64,000 nucleotides of DNA from positions 2,046,001 through 2,110,000 of the forward strand of contig JAGTJL010000003.1 of NCBI GenBank assembly GCA_020746875.1, written 5' to 3'. A model generated the notes under the pieces. It did no database searches, had not been told where the DNA came from, and saw nothing but the letters and a program-made list of their open reading frames with translations. This document shows, piece by piece, positions 11,523-22,254 of this stretch. The DNA is from Rhexocercosporidium sp. MPI-PUGE-AT-0058 (taxonomy: Eukaryota; Ascomycota; Leotiomycetes; Helotiales). Each line of letters starts with the position of its first letter. Position 1 is the first letter of the stretch. Made by a program: the position numbers and the translations under genes.

Positions 11523-13008
11523 ATGCCTTTTCGCTGCCCCTCGACATCCGGGGCGGCGCGCTTAACATCCAGGCCTGTCACAGTCGCACTCGCCTTGAGG
11601 CTGAGTGTGAGAAGGACACATCAATCACAAACACTGCAACAGTGCAGAGTTCTTCAATCTGCCGCTTTCGATTCACTCTCCTTCACGTCTGTATTAAAGG
11701 GCAACCCCCCGCGACAATCTTTTCCGACATTTCATTCTTTCGCCAGCTCCTACAACTTCAGCACTCCCCTCCGTCCAATGGCTGCACTTACTACCACCCA
11801 GACGCGCTCGCATGCTGGCCACTCACATCATCACCACCATGACAATACCTACCTCACCTCGAAGAACAAGAACGATGCAGGCGTGCGGATCACAAGAATC
11901 GGTCTCTACTCCAACCTGGGCATGGCAATTGCGAAAGGAGTCGGTGGATACGCCTTCAACTCGCAGTCAATGATTGCAGATGCATGGCACAGTCTGACAG
12001 ATCTGGCCAGCGATATCCTGACGCTGGCAACGGTCTCCTGGAGCTTGAAACCACCTACGGCACTCTTTCCTACTGGTTTTGGAAAGGTGGAGAGTCTGGG
12101 TTCTCTGGGCGTCAGTGGAATGCTGCTATTTGGAGGCTGCTTCATGTGTTTGAACAGCTGCGAGATTCTCTATGCACACTTCTTCCTCGACGCCCATGCC
12201 GCTGCGGAAGCTGCTGCTCATGCACACGGACATAGCCATGGTCACAGCCATGGTGCCGCCGGACCAAGTATACATGCCGCGTGGCTTGCTGCAGGAACAG
12301 TGGTCTTGAAGGAATGGCTATATCATGCTAGTAAGTACACCAGGATCCAATACCTAATCTACCCATACTAACTTCTTTCCAGCCATGAAAGTAGCCAAAG
12401 AACGAAAGTCCTCCGTCCTGGCCTCGAATGCCATCCACCACCGAGTCGACTCTCTTACTGGAATTGTAACCCTCTTTGCAATTCTAGGCGCCAATTTTCT
12501 ACACGAGGCTGCATGGCTGGATCCAGTTGGAGGTTTCCTGATTTCATTGCTGGTCATCAAAGCTGGTTGGGGAAATACTGTTTCGGCACTATACGAATTG
12601 GCAGACAAGGGCATTGACGACGAAGTCAAGGCATCCGTAAGAAAAGCTACAGCATTAAGCTTCGAAACGATTAGAGACGGAACACAAGTCGAACTGCGGG
12701 AAGTCGAGGGTGTCAAAAGCGGACAGAACTACCTCGTGGACCTACAACTCGCAGTACCCAAATCTTGGACTGTTGAAGATGTCAGGGAGGTCGAGGAGGG
12801 TGTTAGAGAGACGGTCGGATCAAAGGTACGAGGTGTTCGCCGCATCAAGATCCGATTCGTACCAAAGGACGACGGCTCATCGACCCTGTTCGACGAATTC
12901 ATTAGTGGAGACATCAGCCCAAGAGAAAGTCCAGAACCCGAGGACCATGACCATGACCACGATCATGGCCACTCGCATACAAATGGAAATGGCAAGAAAA
13001 TGCAATAG
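11523..13008 (+). CDS. Cation diffusion facilitator, probably mitochondrial metal transporter
   Basis: Exons 11523-12330 and 12383-13008 flank a 52-bp intron with an ACTAAC branch site and encode 477 residues of the CDF family, proton-coupled exporters of divalent metals. The start is the ATG at 11523; the frame extends upstream only to a TTG. A later in-frame ATG at 11778 would remove the leader. The first ~85 residues are Arg/Ser-rich without acidic clusters, consistent with a mitochondrial presequence. Both metal-site motifs are present: H156-x3-D160 in AWHSLTD and H288-x3-D292 in AIHHRVD. The protein has three His-rich stretches: at the N terminus (GHSHHHHH), in the loop before helix V (HGHSHGHSHG) and at the C terminus (DHDHDHDHGHSH). 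It resembles fungal relatives of yeast Mmt1/Mmt2; the HxxxD pair argues for zinc but iron or manganese cannot be excluded. Confidence 0.9.
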
Positions 13009-13476
13009 ATCCGCCTGTACATAGGAGATATTTCAGGGAGTTAGCATGGTTGTCAAGGGCGTTAACATTTGGGTTTGAATGCTTACGGGCTTTGGGAAGA
13101 CTTGCACCGCAAGATGGGCGTTACCGGACCTGCATTAGTCAGATGTTGTATATCAGGATATCACTGTATAGAAATCGTCTTTCTCCCAACCGTGTTCTTC
13201 TCTGTTCTTGTACTCGTCTCTGCTGGTTCTCTTTCCCTCCGCTCATTGGTGCGCATGTTTATGCACAAGTGAACGCCACAGCAGCCACAGTTGACAGATT
13301 TAGCCTGAATGGACCCTTGTCGTGGATCCCCCTCCACTGGGCAGACAGCACCCCACCATGAAATCTTTCCCTCTCACCAGATCAACAGACACTTCTCCAA
13401 TAAAGATCCCATTGTGAGAATCCAAGAAGTCGATATCTCTGCTCTAAAGAAACTCCCCAACCCTTCCCTCACAACC
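13009..13476. other. Intergenic, CDF transporter / xylulokinase
   Basis: These 468 bases contain the transporter 3' UTR and the xylulokinase promoter and leader. Open frames here overlap the leader and have no protein-like features. Confidence 0.6.
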
Positions 13477-15320
13477 ATGTCTTCTCAAGACGGACCATTA
13501 TATCTCGGTTTCGACCTCTCAACGCAGCAACTAAAAGGCATGTGGGGTCATGTGAGACCTCCCCTTTCTCTCACAACTCACTGACACGAACCCTCTCTTA
13601 GCAATCGTGATAACATCGTCACTGAAAGTCCTCTACGAAGCCAAAACAGACTTCGACGCCGACCTCTCAAAATATGGCATCAAGAAAGGCGTGCACGTCA
13701 ACGAAGCCGAGCGGGAAGTCTACGCTCCCGTAGCCATGTGGCTGGAGGCTGTGGATTTGGTCCTGCAGCGCTTGAAGGAGAAGGGGACGCCTTTCGAGCG
13801 TATCAAGGGCATTTCTGGAGCGGGTCAGCAGCATGGGAGTGTGTATTGGAGTAAGACGGGGGAGCAATTGCTGGGTGCTCTTGATCCGAAGGAGACTTTA
13901 GTGAGCCAGCTTGAGAAAGCGTTCGCTCATCCGTTCAGTCCGAATTGGCAAGACGGGAGCACGCAAAAGGAGTGTGATAAGTTCGATGCTGAACTTGGTT
14001 CGGCGGAGAAGCTTGCGGAGGTCACGGGAAGTAAAGCTCATCATGTAAGTGTTCTTTCTTCAGAGCGTACTTTGAAGTGAAATGTGGATATCAGCTGACC
14101 TTCTGAAGCGTTTCACTGGTCCTCAAATCATGCGTATGCATAAGAACCACCCAGAGGTCTACCGTGCCACTTCTCGCATCACCCTGGTCTCTTCTTTCCT
14201 CGCGTCCGTGTTCCTAGGCAGAATCGCTCCGTTTGATAGGGCTGATGTTTGTGGAGGTTCATTATGGGACATCAAAGCCGGAGCCTGGAGCGAGCCACTC
14301 CTCAAGCTCGCAGCCGGAGATGATGGCCTCGACTCCCTCAAGCAGAAACTAGGCGACGTCCGCGAAGACGGCGGCGGCAGCATGGGTGCCATCTCCTCCT
14401 ACTTCGTGCAACGATACAACTTCCCATCTGACTGCGGCATCGCCCCTTTCACAGGAGACAATCCCTCCACGATCCTCGCACTCCCCCTCCGCCCATTAGA
14501 TGCCATCGTCTCCCTTGGTACATCCACCACCTTCCTTATGTCCACCCCGAAATACGTTCCCGATCCCGCCTACCACTTCTTCAACCACCCCACCACAGCA
14601 GGCCTCTACATGTTCATGCTCTGCTACAAGAACGGCGGCCTCGCACGAGAGAAGATCCGTGATGCCCTACCCAAATCCTCAACCAGCGACAGCTGGTCCA
14701 CGTTCAACAAAATTGCCCTCGACACTCCGCCACTTAGCCAATCCTCCCCTTCCGAAAAAGCAAAACTAGGTCTCTACTTCCCTCTCCCGGAAATCGTACC
14801 GAACGTTCGCGCTGGTACATGGAGGTATACATGCTCCAGCGACGGCTCGGATCTGCAGGAAGCGAAAGAGGACTGGGGAAGCGAGGCGGATACACGCGCC
14901 ATCGTCGAATCCCAAATCCTCTCTCTTCGCCTCCGCTCTCAGAAATTAGTGCACAGTCCCGCAGCCGGCCTCCCTCCCCAACCAGGACGTATCTACCTCG
15001 TCGGCGGCGGGTCCTTAAATCCAGCTATAGCGCGCATCATCGGCGATGTCCTCGGTGGTGCGGAAGGAGTGTGGAAGTTAGATGTTGGGGGGAACGCTTG
15101 TGCGTTGGGGGGAGCGTATAAAGCCGTTTGGGCCATTGAGAGGCGAGAAGGGGAGAGTTTTGAGGAGTTGATTGGGGGGAGGTGGAGGGAGAGTGAAGCT
15201 GTTGAGAAAGTGGATCTAGGATATAGGGAGGAGGTTTGGGGGAGGTATGGTAATGTTTTGGGGACGTTTGAGGAGATGGAGCAGAGGGTTTTGGAGGGGG
15301 AGGAGAGGAATACGAAATAG
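13477..15320 (+). CDS. xkiA: D-xylulokinase (FGGY carbohydrate kinase)
   Basis: The enzyme phosphorylates D-xylulose to D-xylulose 5-phosphate, linking pentose catabolism to the pentose phosphate pathway. Exons 13477-13537, 13602-14044 and 14109-15320 give 571 residues, typical of fungal xylulokinases. [12 protein letters not shown] at the N terminus is the phosphate-binding strand, [14 protein letters not shown] the sugar-binding motif, and FTGDNPST carries the likely catalytic base Asp285; [15 protein letters not shown] is the ADP-binding segment. Intron 1 is best read as a GC-AG intron (AAAG|GCATGT ... TTAG), because this alone yields the conserved LKAIVI junction. A GT donor nine bases later (13547) also keeps frame but inserts three residues and has a poor consensus. 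Intron 2 is a normal 64-bp GTAAGT intron with a GCTGAC branch site. The symbol follows Aspergillus usage. Confidence 0.93.
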
Positions 15321-16155
15321 GAAGGTTGGAGCGCATGTTCTCATTTCTAAAAATTATTAGAAGTTTCTAAAAGCGAAAGCACTCTTGAACTTCTTTTCTA
15401 ACTGTCCGTCTTGTCATTTCTACCACATGGGAGAAAAATGTGCTCATATGGTCTGGCTACCTTCTTGCGATCATTTCCATACCCGCGGCGCATCATCACA
15501 CATGGAAGAAGAGATTCAGACCCCGCATCTACGCATCCGAAAGAGTAGAGATGAGTAGGTTTCAGATAAAAAAGCACGGATTAATATACTTCCATTTAGA
15601 AAACCCAGCTCGCTATCTATTATAAAACCCACTTCTCCCTAGCTTCTTCCGAGATTATCCTCCCCATTCCCTCACAGACAGAAATCGCCCATACTTTCGC
15701 TATCTCGATCATCTCAAAACACTGCGTGAGATCAGGTGCCTCGTTACACAAGCCGAAATTGCCATACATACATACATACTGTACATACATACATACCCAC
15801 CTCCTCAACCAACTCTCATCCGTGCCCTAGACGAAAGTCTCCTCAAACAAAGTCTAACTTAGTACCTTATCGAGCAGGTAGCGGTCCTGGCACTTTTGTC
15901 AATATGGCTAGCTGCCACTGCTGACAAATTCGTTGATTTCCTTGACTGCGAATACCTCTTCCCAGAGTGATATGCACAGGCTAATTCTCATTCCCCTCCA
16001 CCTGCCACCATTGCGCGTCAGTCTTTCTCGTAATGGATATTTCCTTCCTTCCTTCCTCCTCCTCCTCCTCCTCCTCCTATTCCTCATCTAGTGCGAGCTT
16101 TTACAACGGTCCATGGGCCCTCGATTATCATCATGAACGAAAGAACCCACTCGGC
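15321..16155. other. Intergenic, xylulokinase / BTB relic
   Basis: No gene is visible. A CATACATA microsatellite lies at 15766-15797 and a (CTC)n run at 16056-16080. The frame opening at 16033 is driven by the CTC repeat (poly-Ser) and I do not accept it as a gene. Confidence 0.6.
16056..16080. repeat. (CTC)n microsatellite
   Basis: About seven consecutive CTC units directly after CTTC repeats. It lies just downstream of the decayed BTB gene. Confidence 0.85.
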
Positions 16156-16682
16156 TTAGATTCTAGAGTCGTATGGTTGGTTAATTGCGAGATCTGTAGC
16201 TCTAGCGCCCAGCCTGCGCTTCGAGAGGCCGTACGTGCTGGAAATGAGATGTATGGCTTCGTTGGTGAACTCGGGGCTGTCGAGATAGTCTCCTAGGATA
16301 CCGAGCTCGAATTCGCAGGTTGTCGACTCGATCAATCCAGAACAACGCCCCGCCCATGTAAGTAAGGAAAGATGCGACTGCTTCGGGTGTCTGGTTTTGG
16401 GTTGGGTTTGGTAGGCGGATGAGGTTTGGTCTATATATCAGCAGACTCGCAGACGAGTTTTTGAACGTAAATGGTCACGAATGTTGGAGGGAAGTTTCGG
16501 AAATGGAGTGTACAGTACAGTACTACTGGCTTGCCTTCTTCAAAGCGACAGTACAGAGCAGCGTCGATGAAGTCAGAGGTGAAGCCCAAGAGTGCTTCGT
16601 GGTAGGTCAACTTGTCTTCGGTTGATCCAACGACCATTGTGGCAATATCTGCACAGTTGAGCAATCTGAAGAGCCCCTGGAA
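16156..16682 (-). pseudogene. Decayed BTB/POZ-domain gene
   Basis: Minus-strand translation shows pieces of a protein related to the BTB gene at 17877-18514. The first piece reads DIATMVVGSTEDKLTYHEAL...DFIDAALYCRFEEG and aligns with DIVKILVGPDEIVLNCHKAAL...EFFDAACYRGMKEA. A second piece in another frame, NLIRLPN...TPEAVASFLTYMGGALF, matches the next BTB strand-helix segment, and a third, ILGDYLDSPEFTNEAIHLISSTY, matches ALGERLRSPEFCNEAMYMMFSMY. The first frame change could be an intron (GTACTG...ATATAG), but the second occurs near 16330 with no intron room and needs a one-base frameshift. The last frame stops at 16156, about 110 residues short of its relative. I therefore call it a pseudogene; a sequencing error would be the alternative. 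Confidence 0.7.
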
Positions 16683-17876
16683 AGTATCTTCAGAGCATGG
16701 AAGGAGATGATGAGATATGGCTTACAGTCGATTGACCTTCTCAGAGTGCTCAGCTGGCCTATCGTTCCGGTTGCATTCAGTCGTGGGTAGCAGATCATCA
16801 CGCCCCCGCAGAAGCACCAGTACAGTGTCATTCTTTCTTCAATTTACTTGCCGAGGTACGTGGTTTCGGGTCTGTTCACCATAGTGACGCTCTAGGCAGT
16901 AATGAGCTTAACGATGCTGCAGACTTTTAGTGGTTAGAAGGTTTCAGCGTCAATATTGGAGAAGTGGGAGAATTAGCTCTAAATTCGCTCGAAAGACCAT
17001 CTTATCCACCTTCTGGGGATAGCTGCTGTGAGGATCATCAGATCATGTGGCAAGCATCAGGCAATAGGTGAACGCCACTCTAAACTCAAAGGTTTCCGTT
17101 AATACCTAACGTCTAACAGTCAGAAGTGAGGAACGGGAATTATCATACTTTTACGCAATCAACAACTAAGCAGTGGATTTCTCCAGCGTAGATTGGTTTT
17201 GTCCTTGGTCCATTCCGATAGACCTTTATCCTGCTTGTTGACATTATGCAGCGATAAGCGAGGCTAGCCAAGACTCGATGCTAGGCTATGCTGCTGCGAT
17301 CGCTAGACAGACAGGCTCGCTAGAGAGACCGAAATCTGTCGTGGAGCGCTGCCTTAGGGTTTTTTTTAGGCTAGGCAGTGAGCATGCCGATTTTTCTGTT
17401 TGGGATGTGCAGGGCTGGTTCAATATTTCGCGCGAGGATAATCGAAAACAACAGCACTTCCCGCTCAACCTAGAACTGGATAGCCACAGGCATTTTGACT
17501 CAATGGTCGAATCATAAAGATTAGTTAAGAGACCTCACATTCCGCTCCCAAGTCCCCGAAGCTGCTCCTCCCCATTCACAATCTTCAATAGACATTCAAT
17601 TGGCATGCAAAAAAGTATGAGAAAGCAAGCATGATTCAAAGACCTGTGTTTGGGAAAGAGCAATTGGTAAAGCTGAGATCCCAGAAATACTGCAGCACAC
17701 TTATCTCGAACCTTTGGTGGCTCCATGGTGTAGTCCGGAATCCATGTAATGCAAAGGACAGACGAGATATTGGAGAATCGTAGCACCGAACTGCGAAAGT
17801 TTCTCGCTCCAGATACATGAGGTACCTTTGGCACCCACCCAAGCCCCTGATAACTCCGGATTTCGCTCATAGGGGT
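16683..17876. other. Intergenic between the two BTB copies
   Basis: No gene can be supported in these 1.2 kb. Short frames at 17278-17517 (+) and 17535-17870 (-) show no domain and no coding-like splice context. The sequence may be remnants of the same duplicated BTB region or the 3' UTR of the intact copy. Confidence 0.5.
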
Positions 17877-18584
17877 CTACATCTTTTCTTGCCTTGTAGG
17901 AACTCTTCGATGGGTCGAGTGGTAACGGGAATCATGTATTTCGCATGATTTTTTGGCATCATATGGAAATTCGCGGGCGTTGACATTCTGGTCATCGATG
18001 AAAGACCCGTCCTTCACAACGTCCAAGACAAGTTCACCTCCCTTCTTAATTAGGTAGTGCCAATCTGAAACATAACCAGCCCACATCCCCATCACTGCTC
18101 GGCCACACAAAGGTCCTCGGCTGGCAATAAGGTCGTGGATGAATAGCCAAAGCTTGGAGCTTTCAATTGTCTCGGTGAATGCGATTTCGGCACTCTCAGC
18201 CAAAAGCCAATTTTCAGCATACATGCTGAACATCATGTACATTGCTTCATTGCAGAATTCGGGACTTCGGAGTCTCTCGCCAAGCGCCCAGAGAGCCTCT
18301 AGGGAGAGTGAGCTGTTCAATTGACCCGAATAGACCCAGTCGATGAATGTAGAGACAGCAGCAATATTCTCTTCTGGCAATCGAATCACACCTTCTATAG
18401 CCTCCTTCATGCCTCTGTAGCAGGCGGCATCGAAGAACTCCGAATAGAGAACTAGAGCAGCTTTGTGGCAATTAAGCACAATCTCATCGGGACCGACCAG
18501 AATCTTGACAATATCTGGGCATTTAGATACACTGTGAAACTTTAGCAAGAAGACTTTTCTAGGGGAAAGAAGGGGGTTACCCAC
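17877..18584 (-). CDS. BTB/POZ-domain protein (5' end unresolved)
   Basis: A BTB domain occupies the first ~100 residues of the open frame: DIVKILVGPDEIVLNCHKAALVLYSEFFDAACY, then IRLPEENIAAVSTFIDWVYSGQL. An alpha-helical segment with LRSPEFCNEAMYMMFSMYAENW follows. BTB domains mediate dimerisation and often recruit substrates to Cullin-3 ligases; fungi carry many short BTB-only proteins of unknown role like this one. The frame has no ATG at its start (GTG at 18584). An acceptor CCCAG just before the split Asp codon of DIVK (coding part then 18514-17877) is likely, since the decayed copy has a matching CAG at the same point. That needs an upstream exon ending in phase 1, which I could not place; a Cys-containing frame at 18739-18581 ending at a GTAACC donor is a candidate but is in the wrong phase. 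The call of a BTB protein is secure, the start is not. Confidence 0.72.
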   Translation of the reverse strand: MGNPLLSPRKVFLLKFHSVSKCPDIVKILVGPDEIVLNCHKAALVLYSEFFDAACYRGMKEAIEGVIRLPEENIAAVSTFIDWVYSGQLNSSLSLEALWALGERLRSPEFCNEAMYMMFSMYAENWLLAESAEIAFTETIESSKLWLFIHDLIASRGPLCGRAVMGMWAGYVSDWHYLIKKGGELVLDVVKDGSFIDDQNVNAREFPYDAKKSCEIHDSRYHSTHRRVPTRQEKM

Positions 18585-18739
18585 ATTCTGTTGATATTTT
18601 TGTTATGGATGCTAGCACGGGCAATTTCATCACAATAAATGGATTCTTCTGGACAACTTGTGCACACCTCGCAGAGGCATTTGTATGCTCCGCTCTCCGT
18701 CTTCGGCAGAGTACTTTGGTAGTTGTAGTCCGTCCCCAT

Positions 18740-19620
18740 GGCTCCTCAGATGGTGTGTCCAGTTGGAAAGTGACTAGCAGTATTCTGAAGAAGTTTTGAA
18801 ATGGGTGGATGCTTCTCGCGCAAAATTATAGCTTGTTGTAACTGAGGTGAGTATGTGGCTGAAGGTGAGAGGCCCAAATTAAATATTCTTGGGACTTGGA
18901 GGTGGTCGAGGTTCGCTGTTGTCGTACTGTTGTCTTGAAACACCTCAAGAGCTGGCACGTTGATTGAACTGCCAGCCGTTGGGTTCATTGGTGGTCTCGT
19001 GGTTTGATGATAGAAGTTGAAGAAGCATATTTGTAGGAAAGATCATATCTTAGCACGTCGGTGTTGTTGAATTCCTTGTTTCGATGGGCGTGGAGATTGA
19101 ATAGAGATTTGTTGACTTGACTTCAACGAACCCTAGCAGACTTCCTGACCCAATAGCCCAGATCTGCAGCGTGATCTCAGGTTGCGAAACTGTGAATAGA
19201 AAAGAGTTTTGCGAAGCAATGCGAGCTCAAAGTAGTTTGTTTACTTAAGCGATACACTAAGTTTTAGCGCGTAGTGGAACTACTCTGTACAGTTCTACGA
19301 AAATCACTGGCACTTCCGCTGTGCTGGAAATTCTCATGGCTTCAGCTGCAAGGAACTAGACGAACGCTTCTGATAGGGAAATAGATGGTATATTGCAATT
19401 TTAATACTCGAAGACCATAGTCCAAGACAATCCGCAACCCATGTAAGATGCTATCGTCTTGAGGCACCACTACCAACGCATGAAACCTTTGGATCAGAAA
19501 CATGGCACTGTAGCTGATGGGCAAGGCTTTGATTGAATTCTTTTTCGCTGGGCAGTCTCTGTACTTCTTACACTTTATGCATGCTCCTCACTGCCAATCA
19601 CCCAATTCTACCACATGCTC
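18740..19620. other. Upstream region of BTB gene and 3' flank of coiled-coil gene
   Basis: These 880 bases hold no supported gene. A minus-strand frame from an ATG at 18988 (MNPTAGSS...) stops just before 18739 and could be part of a misassembled first exon of the BTB gene, but no splice path closes in frame. Confidence 0.45.
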
Positions 19621-21491
19621 TCACTTCGTCCTTGCATTGCTCCCACCCTGAGAACCTCCCTCTACCGACCCCGAACCAGACTTTCTCTGCGCTGAAGATC
19701 TCTTGGCTCCAGGAGCACTACCAAAAGCTCTAGCAGCAGCTGTGACCGCCTCACTACTGCCAGTACTCCTGTCCAACTTCCTACGTGTCTGACTGTTGTT
19801 CTGCGAACCGTTTGCACTGCTTCGACCAGAATTATCCCGCAAAGCTGTAACGAAGCTACCACTCGAGTCATCTCTCTTGAGACCTTCGGAGTCTTGAAGA
19901 TTTCGCGGCCGGGAAGATGTTCTCGATGAAGTCATAGGTGGTCTGCGGACGCCTACCTTGGAGTCGGTCATGGTGTATGGCGATAACTCCAGCTTTCGCA
20001 GCCGAATCAGTGTAGCATCTTCTGACTGCTCATCGATTTCGGCAGAGCTTCCTGGGCGGTCACACTGGCTCATTGGCCTTTGCGTTGTCTGGCCAGTTCT
20101 TAATCTTTGTGCGAGTGTGTCTGCATCATCACCTGGTCGAAACGAGAATCCCATCTGCTGGGGTGAGTCTTTGGAGAGTGTATCGTATTGAGATGTGTAC
20201 GACTCATTCATTGATAGAGTGGATGGCTTCTTTAGTACCGTGCGCTTCGAAGTATCTAGCTTTTTGTATTCAATGCCAAGTCCTTTGGGGATGGTTACCG
20301 GGGAGAAGGCCTCGTGATGGGAGTTTGTGCTTGACTCGGATTCCGATTCTGATGAATCAAACTCGACCCCAAATTCTTCATGTGCCCTTTGTCGTGCCAG
20401 AGCCTTCAGCTGTGCCTTTGTAAGGGCTGCCAGATCTACCTTGGCCGTCTCATTATGTGCTGTAGGCTCTTCCATCTGTGCTGGTGAAGCATACATTGCA
20501 AGCGTACCTGTTGAGGATTGCGTTTGGAGGATACGAGAAGGCGTCTCGAGGCGTTCATTATTCACGACACTGGAAGAATCTTGAGGGTTGGTCTTGATCC
20601 TAGTCTTGAAGAATCTGTCGGCTACAATGGGTAAGCCTCTGGTTGTTCTCGACCCATGACTGACTTACCTCGATATCTATGACTAGTAGAAGCATCGATA
20701 GGAGTATCTCCAGAAATACCTGAACGTTCTATTCCAAGTTAGACCATGTTATTTCAGCGCGAGTAGAAGCTAACCTCTTGAACTCCGAGCAGCATGACGC
20801 GCCTTGATCGTTCCAATGTCCCTCTTAATGCTCTCTCCGACTCTCTGCGCGCCATGAACCGTACTCTTGCTCCTCGCCAGACTAACCTTCTCCAGCCCAC
20901 CATCCGTCTTGCTGAGAAGAACCTCCAGCTTCTTCATCTCAGACTTGTAATTCTGCTCCTTCATCTCCCACTGCGTAGCCAGCGTCTCGAAATCCTTGAT
21001 ATCCTTGGTGTGGGTATGCTTCAGCTCCTCAATAGTCTCTTCTGTCCGTCGTAGCTCAACCCGCATGTCATGATACGCCTCCAGAACATGTAGGATACAG
21101 CTATTATATTCAACAGGGACAGGGGTAGTTGAACTTTGGGTCATCATGACGGTTTTCAGCATTTCTGCCATTTGATCTTTTGAAGGCTCGTCTGTATGGC
21201 GCGTCATTAGCACAGTTTTACAGAGCTCAGAGTGCAAATGTACTTACGATAGACACTCTCTGGAACCCTGAAGCTGAAGAACGTATCAGACGTCTGCGGA
21301 ATCGGTGGCGTCGCCGGCCGAATTCCAATATACGAAGAGACGCGCGACGTTGGTCGAAGACGTGGAGTGGGAGTAGGAGCATTTCCATCTTCGCTGCCAA
21401 CGCTTTCGTCAACGGAGAAGCTGCCTGGACGTTCGCTGATCGAGGAGCCTTGTGTTCTGCGCCCAAAGACGGGCCGTAACCAATCTGCCAT
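19621..21491 (-). CDS. Fungal coiled-coil protein of unknown function
   Basis: Four exons (21491-21248, 21191-20775, 20728-20669, 20621-19621) with introns of 56, 46 and 47 bp, all splitting codons in phase 1, give 573 residues. The start ATG at 21491 begins MADWLRPVFGRR. Residues about 110-185 (AYHDMRVELRRTEETIEELK...WEMKEQNYKSEMKKLEVLL) form a coiled coil. The third exon is only 60 bp. The last 330 residues are Ser/Arg-rich and probably disordered, with an Ala/Lys/Gln helix (DLAALTKAQLKALARQRAHEEF) that resembles a short helical protein-binding motif. I recognise no enzymatic domain. It reads like a conserved scaffold or cytoskeletal protein of filamentous ascomycetes, but this is only an impression. 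Confidence 0.8.
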
Positions 21492-22254
21492 AACGGTGAT
21501 GCCGATGCGAACTTGTGTTGTGAGGCGGTGGAAATCTGAGGATATAAGGAGGAGGGCCACGTGAAGGAAGGCGCGGTGGTAGAACCGAGTTGCGATATTT
21601 AGTTGGGAGACAAGAAGACGTGACTATCGATTTTTTATTATTTTTAGTATTACTCAGTTGCCTTGTTTGATGCTGTTCCATTTCTTCGCCAACCATTGAA
21701 TCAAAGCCAGCAAGAGCAGAGTGACGTTCGTTGAGGGACGCACAATACGAAGAGGTCTATCAGACTTGAAAAGATCATTGCTTATTCTTGGGTATATTGG
21801 TGGTTCCTGCTAGTCAGGTTGTTTGCAGTAAAGCAGATGTTGCTGCAGAAGAGCGCTTGGGATGGAGGAAAGAATCACCATATCCATCGTGTGAAAACCA
21901 TGCGTAGATATTCAAGAGCAAGAAAGGTCATTGATGACGAGCCTTGTGGTGTGAAGTAGCCCCTGGCAGAAGGAGAGTATTGATTACCAGTCCTTTCTAG
22001 CTCGCGTCAAATATCTTTGAAATTCAAGGACAATGAGGAAGAGGCTTGCACACACCCTGTAGAAGTCTATCAATCCTCCATCGAATGCTCTGCCGTCATA
22101 TGCAAACCCATCGTAGTGTGTGCCCTATTGGCATATCTGTAGTCTTTACACATATCGTAGAATTTAAGAAGAGTAGTGCTGGAGGCCACCTGCGCGGGCT
22201 CTGATTGAGTTCTTGAAGGAAGAAATTACCTTCCAATGCACCACAACCATACGC
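21492..22254. other. Intergenic, coiled-coil gene promoter / cap-binding gene 3' flank
   Basis: No gene is seen in 763 bases. A T-rich tract (21628-21652) lies about 140 bp upstream of the coiled-coil gene start, in its probable promoter. Confidence 0.55.

Noticed and set aside
16033..16296. 87-codon frame on the + strand
   Set aside because: Its start is a poly-Ser run made by the CTC microsatellite, and its rest is antisense to the decayed BTB gene.
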